Below are positions 52,963-63,356 of a stretch of 64,000 nt of DNA, one piece after another. Origin of the DNA: JAYWGN01 sp043778255 (GTDB taxonomy: Bacteria > Bacteroidota > Bacteroidia > Chitinophagales > Chitinophagaceae); assembly GCA_043778255.1 (NCBI GenBank), contig JAYWGN010000038.1, positions 1 to 64,000 on the forward strand, given 5' to 3'. How positions within the stretch are numbered: position 1 is the stretch's first letter; each line of letters begins with the position of its first letter. Under the pieces are notes generated by a model that was not told where the DNA came from, made no database searches, and saw only the letters and a program-made list of their open reading frames with translations. The position numbers and the translations under genes were made by a program.

Positions 52963-55900
52963 ATGCTTTTCAAATTTCAATATATCATTGCAAGTATTTT
53001 ACTTATTTGTAGTTGTACTACCTGTAAAGTTGATAATACTTCTTATAATTTTAATACACTTACAGCCAACAATACAGGTTTACATTTTAATAATAAACTT
53101 ACTCCATCCACTAGTTTCAATATGCTAAAGTACATGTACTTTTATAATGGTGCAGGTGTAGGGGTTGGCGATTTTAATAACGATGGGTTGCAAGATGTTT
53201 TTTTTGCTGCCAACCAAATTGGGAATGCTATGTACCTTAATAAAGGTAAAATGCAATTTGCTGAATGTACAGAAAAAGCTAATATTATTGCCGATAGTGC
53301 ATGGAATACAGGGGTAAGTGTAGTAGATATAAATAACGATGGCATGTTAGATATTTATATAAGCAGAGTTGGAAACTATAAAATGCTACATGCTCAAAAT
53401 CAATTATTAGTATGTAAACAAATTAAAAATGGCACACCAATTTATAAAGACGAAGCAGCTGCATATCACCTCAACTTTAGTTGCTTCAGCACACAGGCAG
53501 CCTTTTTTGATATGGATAATGATGGTGATTTAGATATGTATTTATTAAACCATTCCGTAAACCATGATGGCAATTTTGCCCCACGAGCTAACTTTGCTAC
53601 TACTACCGATACATTAGCAGGTGATAAACTATTAAAAAATAACAATGGAATATACACCGAAGTAACAGTAGCAAGTGGTATAAACAATACTAAAATTGGC
53701 TATGGATTAGGTATTGTAATTAGCGATATAAATATGGATGGGTACGCCGATATTTATATTGGCAATGATTTTCATGAAAATGATTACATGTACATAAATA
53801 AAAAAAATGGAACATTTAAAGATGAGTGTACACAAAGAACAATGCATACAAGCCAATTTACAATGGGAGTTGATGCTGCTGATATTAATAACGATGCATA
53901 CCCCGAAATTATAAGTGCCGATATGCTACCCGAAGACCCAAAAATATTAAAACGATCATTAGGTGAAGATGATTACCAAAACCATAATAATAAAATAAGT
54001 ATAGGCTACCATAACCAATACTCACATAACAATTTGCAATTAAATACGCCTAACGGTATGTTTGCCGAAACGAGTTTTTATAGTGGCGTAGCTGCAACCG
54101 ATTGGAGTTGGAGTACATTATTTGTTGACTTTGATAATGATACCAACAAAGATTTATTTATAAGCAATGGCATTCCCAAAAGGCTTAACGATATGGACTA
54201 CATTAATTATTTGAGTAACGATGTATTGCAAAATAAAATTCAAACAAATACACTCGACCAAAATGAACTTGACCTTATCAATAAATTTCCTGAAATAAAA
54301 CTACCAAATAAATTTTTTATAAATAAACAAAACTTATTGTTTGATGATATAAGTAACACTATTAAAGCATCGCCAAACACCTATTCCAATGGTGCAGCTT
54401 ACGCCGATTTTGATAATGATGGCGATATGGATATTATAGTAAATAATATTAATGACGAATCACTCATTTATGAAAATAAAGTAGGTAACACAAACAAATA
54501 TTATAATCTCAAGTTGCAAGGCACTACTAATAATATAAATGCAATTGGGGCAAAAGTATTAGTATATAGAAATGGTAAAACAGAGTGCTATCAAAATTAT
54601 GCTGTAAAAGGTTTTTTGTCAAGTATGCAAGTGCCTATACATATTGGGTTAGGCAATACCATTGCCGATTCTATAAGCATTATATGGCCCGATAATACTT
54701 ACACTAAATTAGCTAATACTGATACTGTAAATAATAAAATTATACAATGGCAAATTAACTTACCTCAATTCAATTATACAACTTTAAAATCTAATTTTAA
54801 TAAACAAGCTATACCACTTAACAATATAACAGCTGAAACAAACCTCAATTTTGTACATAAAGAAAATAGTTTCAATGAGTTTGACCGAGAGTGGTTGTTG
54901 CCACGTATGGTAAGCAAAGAAGGACCAGCATTAGCCGTAGCCGATATTAATAATGATGGACTCGACGATGTATTTTGTGGAAGCAGTAAGTGGGAAAAGT
55001 CAGCCCTATATACTCAAAATAAAAATGGAGTATTTGAAAAAACCAACCAACCCTATATATATGCCGACAGCACTTACGAAGATGTAGATGCAAGCTTTGC
55101 TGATTTTAATAACGATGGTTTTTTAGACCTAGCAATAGCATCGGGCGGTAACGAATTTTATGTAAAAGAAAATTGGTTAAAGCCCCGCATATATTTTAAC
55201 AACGGCTTAGGTGTAATGTTGCCACAGCCAAATGCAATGCCTAACATTTATAATACGCAATCATGTATAAAACCAGCTGATTTTAATAACGATGGGTATA
55301 TTGATTTGTTTGTAGGTGCAAGGGCAACACCTTATGCTTATGGCACTATTCCAAAATCTTATTTATTGTTAAATAACAAAAATGGAACTTTTAACAACGT
55401 TACTCCAACATTTGCAAATGACTTAACCACTATTGGAATGGTAACCAATGCCACTTGGTGTTATGTTAATAACGACACTATACCGGATTTGGTAGTGTGT
55501 GCCGAGTGGGGTGGTATAAGTGCTTTTATAAACAATACTATTACCTTAACCAAAACAGAAATTACAACCGACCAAGGTTGGTGGAATTTTGTGCTGCCTT
55601 TGGATGTAGATGCCGACGGTGATACAGATATAATAGCAGGTAACCAAGGTACTAATAACTTAATGCAAGTATCCAAATCGTATCCACTACAAATGTATTA
55701 TAACGACTTTGATGGTAATGGAACTAAAGAACAAATTGTTACATATTATAAAAATGAAAAAGAAATTACAGTAGCAAGTAAACCAGATATTGAAAAACAA
55801 TTACCTTTTATAAAAAAGAAATATTTATATGCTGCAGATTTTGCAAATGCAAGTATTAATAATATGTTTAGCAAAAACAAAATTGCAGAAGCATCACATT

Positions 55901-56271
55901 TTACAGTAAATAATTTTTCAACCATGCTTTATATAAATAATGGTGCAAAAGGCTTTGAAGCCAAAGCTTTGCCTTGGCAAGTGCAACTAAGTAGTATGAG
56001 AGCAGCAAGTATTATTAATGTTAACAATGACAATTTGCCCGATATATTTATAGCAGGTAACTATTACCCACAAACAATGAATATGAATGAATCCGATGCT
56101 AACTTTGGTACTATACTAGTAAATGAAGGCAAAGGCAATTTTGTTGCAAAATCAATTACTAATACCATAATTAAAAACGAAGTAAGGCAAATAAAACCCA
56201 TTATTATAAATAAGAAAATGGCTTATTTAATAGCACAAAATAACGACTCATTAATAGTAGTGCAACAATAG
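52963..56271 (+). CDS. Giant VCBS/FG-GAP repeat lipoprotein with ASPIC/UnbV domain (2)
   Basis: A 1102-residue paralogue of the preceding gene with the same plan: lipoprotein signal (LLICSC, about 13-18), calcium-binding repeats (DFNNDGLQDVF, DINNDGMLDIY, DMDNDGDLDMY, DINMDGYADIY, DADGDTDI), the central ASPIC/UnbV domain (YYNLKLQGTTNNINAIGAKVLVY, KGFLSSMQVPIHIGLG, IIWPDNTYTKL at about 505-585) and the second propeller half. Sequence identity between the two copies is only moderate, so the duplication is old and the two may form a pair. Ends 5 bp from the convergent SRPBCC/GyrI-like gene. Confidence 0.8.
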   Translation: MLFKFQYIIASILLICSCTTCKVDNTSYNFNTLTANNTGLHFNNKLTPSTSFNMLKYMYFYNGAGVGVGDFNNDGLQDVFFAANQIGNAMYLNKGKMQFAECTEKANIIADSAWNTGVSVVDINNDGMLDIYISRVGNYKMLHAQNQLLVCKQIKNGTPIYKDEAAAYHLNFSCFSTQAAFFDMDNDGDLDMYLLNHSVNHDGNFAPRANFATTTDTLAGDKLLKNNNGIYTEVTVASGINNTKIGYGLGIVISDINMDGYADIYIGNDFHENDYMYINKKNGTFKDECTQRTMHTSQFTMGVDAADINNDAYPEIISADMLPEDPKILKRSLGEDDYQNHNNKISIGYHNQYSHNNLQLNTPNGMFAETSFYSGVAATDWSWSTLFVDFDNDTNKDLFISNGIPKRLNDMDYINYLSNDVLQNKIQTNTLDQNELDLINKFPEIKLPNKFFINKQNLLFDDISNTIKASPNTYSNGAAYADFDNDGDMDIIVNNINDESLIYENKVGNTNKYYNLKLQGTTNNINAIGAKVLVYRNGKTECYQNYAVKGFLSSMQVPIHIGLGNTIADSISIIWPDNTYTKLANTDTVNNKIIQWQINLPQFNYTTLKSNFNKQAIPLNNITAETNLNFVHKENSFNEFDREWLLPRMVSKEGPALAVADINNDGLDDVFCGSSKWEKSALYTQNKNGVFEKTNQPYIYADSTYEDVDASFADFNNDGFLDLAIASGGNEFYVKENWLKPRIYFNNGLGVMLPQPNAMPNIYNTQSCIKPADFNNDGYIDLFVGARATPYAYGTIPKSYLLLNNKNGTFNNVTPTFANDLTTIGMVTNATWCYVNNDTIPDLVVCAEWGGISAFINNTITLTKTEITTDQGWWNFVLPLDVDADGDTDIIAGNQGTNNLMQVSKSYPLQMYYNDFDGNGTKEQIVTYYKNEKEITVASKPDIEKQLPFIKKKYLYAADFANASINNMFSKNKIAEASHFTVNNFSTMLYINNGAKGFEAKALPWQVQLSSMRAASIINVNNDNLPDIFIAGNYYPQTMNMNESDANFGTILVNEGKGNFVAKSITNTIIKNEVRQIKPIIINKKMAYLIAQNNDSLIVVQQ

Positions 56272-56276
56272 TAGCA

Positions 56277-57221
56277 TTAAAAAATGGGATAATATAAATT
56301 ACATTGTATTATTTGATTCTCATCAAAATTAATACCATTAGTTGTAAACTTAGCAAATGGTAGTGCCATACTCACTAGTTGGTTATTGGTTTTAAATTCA
56401 AGCATAGCCAAAAAACATTTTTGCATTTCATTAAATGCACCTTGGTAGTAGCCCATTATTAAGTTTTTTTTGTAGGGCATGTGTTTCATGCTTATACCAT
56501 CTTGCATATAATATGTTGTGTTAGCATTATTTATTACAATACCTAAATATACCGTAGTACTATCGTTACCGTAAGGTTGTTGGTAATACATTTTAGTGCC
56601 ATTATATGATGCGTTCAATTTTTTTGCACACATTTCTAATTCGGTATACATATTATTTATAGCTACTTTTTTGTTAGTATTTGCTACCGTAGCCGATTTG
56701 TACAAACAACTAGTATCCTCAACCATTGCCATTGTAATAGTATATCCATACATTTTCTTTGTATCAATAAATAAATCTTCCAAATTTTTTAAACTTTCTT
56801 TAGCATTGTTTACTAATGTATTGTTATTAAATAGTTCACCAATTAAATTATTTTTGTAACCTAAAGTAATACTGTAAACACTAGGACTGTCCTTAAATAT
56901 TGTATAAATAAATTCTTTCTCCCTGTTGTCAATTTTTATATTATATATATAACTCAAAGTGTTTACTGGTAATATTTTTAAGCTGTTTTTTCTGTCAATT
57001 GTATATACACTATCATTATTAGTATATCTAACTTGAGTACTATCCATTACATTAAATGGTACTTGCCACAATGCAACTTTTTTGGGTTGGTTAAGCACAT
57101 CTTGTAAGTAAGGTGTATTGCCATAAATTTTAATATTTTCTGTATACAATTTGTAAAAAAAAGTACTGTAAATAAGTACACCTAATATTAAAATTATTAG
57201 TACAATTCCTATTTTTTTCAT
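56277..57221 (-). CDS. Membrane-anchored SRPBCC/GyrI-like protein (diverged)
   Basis: A 314-residue protein with one N-terminal membrane segment (about 4-24). The middle (about 30-165) fits a diverged START/SRPBCC ligand-binding domain, including the YKNNLIGELFNNNTLVNNAKESLKNLEDLFID helix that closes that fold. The C-terminal 130 residues (VYLGIVINNANTTYY...NLIMGYYQGAFNEMQKCFLAMLEF) look like a GyrI/effector-binding domain. This two-domain membrane layout is known in Bacteroidota but of unknown function. Assignment is by overall pattern, so confidence is moderate. It interrupts the run of plus-strand glycan genes. Confidence 0.5.
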   Translation of the reverse strand: MKKIGIVLIILILGVLIYSTFFYKLYTENIKIYGNTPYLQDVLNQPKKVALWQVPFNVMDSTQVRYTNNDSVYTIDRKNSLKILPVNTLSYIYNIKIDNREKEFIYTIFKDSPSVYSITLGYKNNLIGELFNNNTLVNNAKESLKNLEDLFIDTKKMYGYTITMAMVEDTSCLYKSATVANTNKKVAINNMYTELEMCAKKLNASYNGTKMYYQQPYGNDSTTVYLGIVINNANTTYYMQDGISMKHMPYKKNLIMGYYQGAFNEMQKCFLAMLEFKTNNQLVSMALPFAKFTTNGINFDENQIIQCNLYYPIF

Positions 57222-57351
57222 CTGCTTATTTTTTATTTTTTGCTAATGCTAAAGCATTTTATTTCCTACAAATTTATAAGCTTTTTACTGCAATCATTTT
57301 TTTTTATTACCACAAATGCAATATCTTTAAAGCTAAATAAATTATTGCTAT

Positions 57352-59136
57352 ATGAAAAACTTTTGGAGCATTATGCTGCTTACAATTTTGCTATGCAATT
57401 GTGGTAACAAAGCCAAAAACACTACAACAATTACAACCGATAAAAAAGGAAAAAATTGGTGGAAAGAAGCCGTGGTTTACCAAATATATCCTCGTAGCTT
57501 TCAAGATACCGATGGCAATGGTATAGGCGACCTTAAAGGTATAATACAACGACTCGACTATATTAAAAGCCTAGGTATAGATATTGTATGGCTTAACCCA
57601 ATATACGGCAGCCCCAATGCCGACAATGGGTATGATATAAGCGACTACCAATCCATAATGAAAGAGTTTGGAACAATGGACGATTTTAATTTGTTATTAA
57701 AAGGCTTTCATGACCGTGGTATAAAGTGTGTGTTGGACCTTGTAGTAAACCATAGCAGCGACCAACACAAATGGTTTTTAGAAAGTAAAAAAAGTAGAGA
57801 TAATCCTTACCGTAACTATTACCATTGGTGGCCAGCCGAAAAAGGTAAACCAGCATTTAGGCCAGGCAGTTTTGAAGTTGATGGCAGTGCTTGGCGGTTT
57901 GATAGTACAACCAATGCCTACTATTTACATTACTTTAGTTACAAACAACCCGACCTTAATTGGGAAAACCCAGCCCTACGTAAAGAAATATATACCATGA
58001 TGGATTGGTGGTTTCAAAAAGGTATAGATGGGTTTAGAATGGATGTAATACCTGTAATAGCTAAGGATACAACGTTTCCTGTAATTACACAAACCGAACT
58101 TGATACAAAATATGGTGGTGGATGGTTTACCTATTTTGCAAGCACACCTGCTGTACACACTTACTTGCAAGAAATGAATAAAGAGGTATTAAGCAAGTAT
58201 GATATAATGACTTTGGCCGAAGGTGCAGGTACCACCAAAGCAACAGCACTCAACTTTGTAGACCCCGACAGAAATGAGTTAGACATGGCTTACCATTTTG
58301 AAGGTGTTGATTTAGGCTACCAAAAAGGAAAATATAAAACAATGAACCCAAACTGGAATCTAGCAGATTTTAAAAAAATATATAGCGATTGGGATAGTGT
58401 ATTTGCCAACAAAGGTTGGGGTACTATATATTTAGGTAATCATGATCAGCCACGTATGGTTACCCGTTGGGGAAATGATACACCGGAGTATAGAGAAGCC
58501 TCAAGTAAAATGCTAACCACATTTTTACTAAGTATGAGGGGTACACCCTACTATTATTATGGCGATGAGTTAGGTATGACCAACTTGAAATTAAGCAAAC
58601 AAGAAGACTTTAAAGATATAGAAATAATGGCCGAGTTTGGAAAATTAAAAGATGATAAAGTAGCTATACAAAACTTAATAGAAGAACAAAAAACTGGGGG
58701 AGCAAGAGATAATGGCCGTAGCCCAATGCAATGGACAAGTGGCACTAATGCTGGGTTTACAACCAGTACACCATGGCTTAGTGTGAACGATAATAAAAGT
58801 AGCATAAACGTAGAGGCAGCAGAAAAAAATGAAAACTCAACACTCAATTATTTTAAAAAAATGACCAAATTGCGAAAGCAATTTAAAGATATATTAGTGT
58901 ATGGAAAATATACATTGCTCGATGCCACCAACCCTAATGTATATACTTATACAAGACAAGCAGAAAACGGCGAAAAAGTATTGGTACTTTTAAGCTTTAG
59001 AAAATTGGGGGGCGAATTTGATTTAGGTAAAATGCAATTAGGAACCGAACTAATTAATAATATGCAACCACTAAAAGTAAATGGGAGTAAAATTATATTG
59101 CAACCTTACCAAGCTTGTATTGTGAGGTTAAAATAA
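57352..59136 (+). CDS. GH13 alpha-glucosidase lipoprotein (1)
   Basis: A 594-residue lipoprotein (lipobox LLCNC, about residue 17), so acting on the cell surface or in the periplasm. GH13 regions: I DLVVNHSSD, II GFRMDV with nucleophile D231, III TLAEG with acid/base E290, IV GNHDQ with H364 and D365. The N-terminal WWKEAVVYQIYPRSFQDTDGNGIGDLKGI is typical of oligo-1,6-glucosidase/alpha-glucosidase subfamilies, which cut terminal alpha-glucosyl residues of short oligosaccharides. Preferred linkage cannot be fixed from sequence alone. A closely related gene follows after 57 bp. Confidence 0.9.
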   Translation: MKNFWSIMLLTILLCNCGNKAKNTTTITTDKKGKNWWKEAVVYQIYPRSFQDTDGNGIGDLKGIIQRLDYIKSLGIDIVWLNPIYGSPNADNGYDISDYQSIMKEFGTMDDFNLLLKGFHDRGIKCVLDLVVNHSSDQHKWFLESKKSRDNPYRNYYHWWPAEKGKPAFRPGSFEVDGSAWRFDSTTNAYYLHYFSYKQPDLNWENPALRKEIYTMMDWWFQKGIDGFRMDVIPVIAKDTTFPVITQTELDTKYGGGWFTYFASTPAVHTYLQEMNKEVLSKYDIMTLAEGAGTTKATALNFVDPDRNELDMAYHFEGVDLGYQKGKYKTMNPNWNLADFKKIYSDWDSVFANKGWGTIYLGNHDQPRMVTRWGNDTPEYREASSKMLTTFLLSMRGTPYYYYGDELGMTNLKLSKQEDFKDIEIMAEFGKLKDDKVAIQNLIEEQKTGGARDNGRSPMQWTSGTNAGFTTSTPWLSVNDNKSSINVEAAEKNENSTLNYFKKMTKLRKQFKDILVYGKYTLLDATNPNVYTYTRQAENGEKVLVLLSFRKLGGEFDLGKMQLGTELINNMQPLKVNGSKIILQPYQACIVRLK

Positions 59137-59193
59137 ATAATTTTAAAATTATAACCGTAAATAATTTATAAAATTGTAAAAATTAATATCAAA

Positions 59194-60960
59194 ATGAAAA
59201 AATTATTGCTTCCTTTAATTGCTTTAATTATGTTTTCTTGTGACAGCAATCAACAATCTGCCGGTGGCACAACTGTAAACAAAAAATGGTGGAAAGAGGC
59301 CGTAGTGTATCAACTATACCCACGTAGCTTTCAAGATAGTGATGGCGATGGTGTTGGCGACCTTAAAGGCATTACACAAAGGCTCGATTATTTGCAACAG
59401 TTAGGTATAGATGCTATTTGGCTTAACCCAATATGTGCAAGCCCTAACGATGATAATGGCTATGATATTAGCGACTACCGTGCCATTATGAAAGAAATGG
59501 GAACCATGACCGACTTTGACGAAATGCTTGCTGGGCTTAAAAAGCGGAACATAAAACTAATAATGGACATAGTACTTAACCATAGTAGCGACGAGCATAA
59601 TTGGTTTATAGAAGCTAAAAAAAGTAGAGAAAATAAATACTATAATTATTACCATTGGTGGCCAACCGAAAAAGGTACACCACCAAAGCGGTATAGCTTA
59701 TTTGATGAAAATGCCGATGCTTGGCGATTTAACCAACCCACCAATAGCTATTACCTCCATTACTTCAGCCGTAAGCAGCCCGACCTTAATTGGGAAAATC
59801 CAGTGTTAAGAAAAGAGATGATTGATATGATGAAGTTTTGGGCCGATAAAGGAGTAAGTGGATTTAGGTTAGATGCTTTTCCTTTTATGGCAAAAGACAC
59901 AAGTTGGCCTGCAATGCCCAAAGAATTTACCAACCAACAATTTGTTCGTTACTATGGTGCCGACCCTAAAGTGCATACCTATCTTAAAGAAATGAACGAC
60001 CAACTATTAGCAAAATACGATTTGTATAGTATTGGCGAAGGTGGCGTAATTCCATTTAGTAAAGTGCAAGATTATGTAGCCACCGATAGAAACGAAATAA
60101 GCACTTTGTACCACGATGAATTAGGCAATATTTGGGGTAGAGATACCTTTGATGTTGGTGATTATAAAGTTGGACGAAACAATATAGTAGGCCTAAAGCA
60201 AGTAGTGGATAAGTGGGATAAAAAATTTGTAACCAATGGTTGGAACACAGTATTTTTTACTAACCACGACCAAAGCCGTGCTGTAAGCCGCTTTGGTAAC
60301 GATGCACCAGAATTTAAAGATGCAAGTGCAAAAATGTTATATACTTTTTTACTAACCCAACGTGCCACACCATATATTTATAATGGCGACGAAATTGGTA
60401 TGAGTAATATTAGGTTTAAAACCATTGCTGAATACAACGACTTATCTACCCGTAATCAGTATAATATTTACTTAAAAGAGAGCCCACAAAAAGCAGCCGA
60501 TTATTTAATTAACCAGCAAGAGCTAGGCAGAGATAATAGCCGTACACCCATGCAATGGGATGCCACTAATAATTCAGGTTTTACAACAGGCAAACCTTGG
60601 TTGCCTATAAATACAAATTATGCAACTATAAATGTAGCAGCACAAGATAAGGATAAAAATAGCATTTTAAATTATGTACGAAAGCTAACAACATTGCGTA
60701 GAGCGCAAAAAGATATATTAGTATATGGCAATTATACTTTACTTGATGCTGATAACAAAAACATTTTTGCTTATACCCGAAGTAGTGGAAATACCACATT
60801 GCTAGTACTATTAAATTTTACAAAAGAAATTAGCAACACACCTATACCAAAGGGTTTTAGCTTGGGCAATGAATTAATAAATAATTTGCAACCCCTAAAA
60901 CTTGAGGGTGCAAATATTGTATTGCAACCATACCAAGCCTGTATAATTAAATTGAAATAA
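59194..60960 (+). CDS. GH13 alpha-glucosidase lipoprotein (2)
   Basis: A 588-residue lipoprotein (lipobox IMFSC, about residue 16), paralogous to the preceding gene. GH13 regions: I DIVLNHSSD, II GFRLDAFPF with nucleophile D227, III SIGEGG with acid/base E282, IV TNHDQ with H358 and D359. Differences around regions II and III (LDAFPF instead of MDVIPV; EGG instead of EGA) suggest a different linkage preference from its neighbour. Together they would supply glucose or short sugars for the SusCD importer encoded upstream. Confidence 0.9.
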   Translation: MKKLLLPLIALIMFSCDSNQQSAGGTTVNKKWWKEAVVYQLYPRSFQDSDGDGVGDLKGITQRLDYLQQLGIDAIWLNPICASPNDDNGYDISDYRAIMKEMGTMTDFDEMLAGLKKRNIKLIMDIVLNHSSDEHNWFIEAKKSRENKYYNYYHWWPTEKGTPPKRYSLFDENADAWRFNQPTNSYYLHYFSRKQPDLNWENPVLRKEMIDMMKFWADKGVSGFRLDAFPFMAKDTSWPAMPKEFTNQQFVRYYGADPKVHTYLKEMNDQLLAKYDLYSIGEGGVIPFSKVQDYVATDRNEISTLYHDELGNIWGRDTFDVGDYKVGRNNIVGLKQVVDKWDKKFVTNGWNTVFFTNHDQSRAVSRFGNDAPEFKDASAKMLYTFLLTQRATPYIYNGDEIGMSNIRFKTIAEYNDLSTRNQYNIYLKESPQKAADYLINQQELGRDNSRTPMQWDATNNSGFTTGKPWLPINTNYATINVAAQDKDKNSILNYVRKLTTLRRAQKDILVYGNYTLLDADNKNIFAYTRSSGNTTLLVLLNFTKEISNTPIPKGFSLGNELINNLQPLKLEGANIVLQPYQACIIKLK

Positions 60961-61036
60961 AAAACTCAAAAATATTTTTTTAAATTATAGTTTTAAATAA
61001 AAAACAGCGCTGCACTGTAATGTAGTAATCCATAAT

Positions 61037-63265
61037 ATGACAAAACAATTTTTTATTTCCTCAATTTTTATAACTCTATTTTATGTAAATTTAAAAGCTC
61101 AACTTCCCTATCAAAATAAAAATTTAGCTATCGAAAAACGAGTTGTTGATTTGTTAGGCCGAATGACAATTGAAGAAAAAGCTGGGCAGTTAAATCAAAT
61201 TAATGGTGGTCAATTTACTGGTCCGGCTTCTGCTGATAATGGGCAAAAAGAGAAAATGGAAATGGCCAAGCAAGGCCTTATAGGATCCATGCTTAATGTA
61301 GTAGGTACTGCCGATACTAAAGCAGCACAACAAGCTGCAATGCAGAGTAGGCTTGGTATTCCTTTATTATTTGGGTATGATGTTATACATGGTTACAAAA
61401 CAATTTTTCCAATACCACTTGCCGAAGCTTGTAGTTGGGATATGGCTCAAATACAAAAAAATAGTGCTATTGCAGCAAAAGAAGCCGCCTCGGCAGGCAT
61501 ACATTGGACATTTGCACCAATGTGCGACATAAGTAACGACCCACGATGGGGACGTATAATGGAAGGTGCAGGTGAAGACCCTTACTTAGGTGCAAAAATT
61601 GCAGCAGCAAGAGTAATAGGCTTACAAGGCAACTTTGATAATAACCACGTATTAGCCTGTGTAAAACACTTTGCTGTATATGGAGCAGTAGAAGCTGGTA
61701 GAGAGTATAATACTGTAGATGTAAGCAGGGTGCAATTATGGAATAAATATTTGCCACCCTACAAAGGAGCAATTGATGCTGGTGCAGCCACAGTAATGAA
61801 TGCATTTAATATATACGAAGGCGTAGCAGCAAGTGCCAATAAGTATTTGGTAACTGATGTGTTGAAAAAACGATTAGGCTTTAAAGGCTTTCTAGTTAGT
61901 GATTGGGCATCGTTCCACGAAATAGAAGTACACGGTAATGCTGCAAATGGTAAGGAGGCGGCATACAAAGCAATACAAGCAGGTAGCCAAATGGATATGG
62001 AAAGCAAATTAAGTTATAAGTATATCCCCGAATTAATAAAAGAAGGCAAAGTAACCGTTAAGCAATTGGATGATGCCATTACCAAAATATTATACTACAA
62101 ATTCAAATTAGGGTTATTTGATAATGCTTATAAATTTAATGAAGAAGGGAAAGAAAGTAATACATTATTTACTACTGAAAACCGTATAGTTGCCCGTACA
62201 GCAGCTGCAGGGTCAGTTATTTTATTGAAAAATAATGAAAATATTTTACCATTAAACACTACTACCAAAATTGCGCTAATTGGTTTTTACGCAAATAGTA
62301 AAGATGATATGTTTGACTTTTGGATAGGACAAGGCGATTACAAAAATGCGGTAACATTTTATGAAGGTTTAAAATTAAAATATAATTCAGTAACCTTTGC
62401 AAATGGCTACAACCCCGATAATACAAGTAATCAGACTCTAATAAACGAAGCAGTACAAAATGCAAATAGTGCCGATGTAGTAATTGTAAATATTGGTATT
62501 AGTGGTAAAATGGCAGGTGAGGATAGGGCTCTATCTAACCCTTCAATAGCACAAGGACAATTGGATTTATTAAGTGCCTTAAAAAAAACTGGTAAGAAAA
62601 TAATAGCTATTGTTAGTAGTGCTAGGCCATTAATACTAACACAAGCCGAACCCTTGGTTGATGCAATGTTACAAGGTTGGATACTAGGTACCGAACATGG
62701 CAATGCACTAACCGATATTATAAGTGGTGCAGTAAACCCTACTGCTAAAACTGTTGTAACTTTTCCTTATGCCGTTGGACAAATACCAATTTACTATAAT
62801 CATTTTAATACTGGGCGGCCAGAGCCAACCGATGGCATGGGTAATTGGTATAGCAGGTATAGAGATGTACAAAATGAGCCACTTTATCCATTTGGGTATG
62901 GCTTAAGTTACAGTACTTATAAGTATAGCGGTTTGGCCTTATCGGCAAATGTAATTACCAAATCACAAACTTTGAAGGTTACCATAAATTTACAAAACAC
63001 CAGTAGTGTTGATGGTGAAGAAACTGTACAGCTATACATACGTGATTATGCAGCATCAATTGTAAGGCCAGTTAAGGAGTTGAAGGCATTTAATAAAATA
63101 AAAATAAAAGCTGGCGAAACAATTAAGGTTACATTTACACTTACTGCAAAAGACTTAAGTTTTTATGATGCCGATGGTAATACTTTGTTAGAACCAGGTA
63201 AGTTTAGTGTATTTGTAGGAGCTAATTCTGTTGAAGTTACTAAAGCTGACTTTGAGTTAAAATAA
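61037..63265 (+). CDS. GH3 beta-glucosidase (BglX-like)
   Basis: A 742-residue exported glycosidase with a signal peptide (about 1-21). GH3 landmarks: GIPLLFGYDVIHGYKTIFPIPLA (about 107-129), WGRIMEGAGEDPYLG (about 171-185), KHFAVYGAVEAGREY (about 210-224), nucleophile D289 in GFLVSDW. The (alpha/beta)6 sandwich and the C-terminal fibronectin-like domain (about 640-740) follow the BglX order. It hydrolyses beta-linked gluco- or related oligosaccharides. Its presence beside two alpha-glucosidases points to mixed gluco-oligosaccharide use. The GH65 gene begins 91 bp later. Confidence 0.9.
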   Translation: MTKQFFISSIFITLFYVNLKAQLPYQNKNLAIEKRVVDLLGRMTIEEKAGQLNQINGGQFTGPASADNGQKEKMEMAKQGLIGSMLNVVGTADTKAAQQAAMQSRLGIPLLFGYDVIHGYKTIFPIPLAEACSWDMAQIQKNSAIAAKEAASAGIHWTFAPMCDISNDPRWGRIMEGAGEDPYLGAKIAAARVIGLQGNFDNNHVLACVKHFAVYGAVEAGREYNTVDVSRVQLWNKYLPPYKGAIDAGAATVMNAFNIYEGVAASANKYLVTDVLKKRLGFKGFLVSDWASFHEIEVHGNAANGKEAAYKAIQAGSQMDMESKLSYKYIPELIKEGKVTVKQLDDAITKILYYKFKLGLFDNAYKFNEEGKESNTLFTTENRIVARTAAAGSVILLKNNENILPLNTTTKIALIGFYANSKDDMFDFWIGQGDYKNAVTFYEGLKLKYNSVTFANGYNPDNTSNQTLINEAVQNANSADVVIVNIGISGKMAGEDRALSNPSIAQGQLDLLSALKKTGKKIIAIVSSARPLILTQAEPLVDAMLQGWILGTEHGNALTDIISGAVNPTAKTVVTFPYAVGQIPIYYNHFNTGRPEPTDGMGNWYSRYRDVQNEPLYPFGYGLSYSTYKYSGLALSANVITKSQTLKVTINLQNTSSVDGEETVQLYIRDYAASIVRPVKELKAFNKIKIKAGETIKVTFTLTAKDLSFYDADGNTLLEPGKFSVFVGANSVEVTKADFELK

Positions 63266-63356
63266 ATAATTAAAAGTATAACACTTAAATTTTAATTTGG
63301 GCTCTTAAACAACTAATTAAGTTTATCACAATACCTAACGGTATAAAAAAAATATT

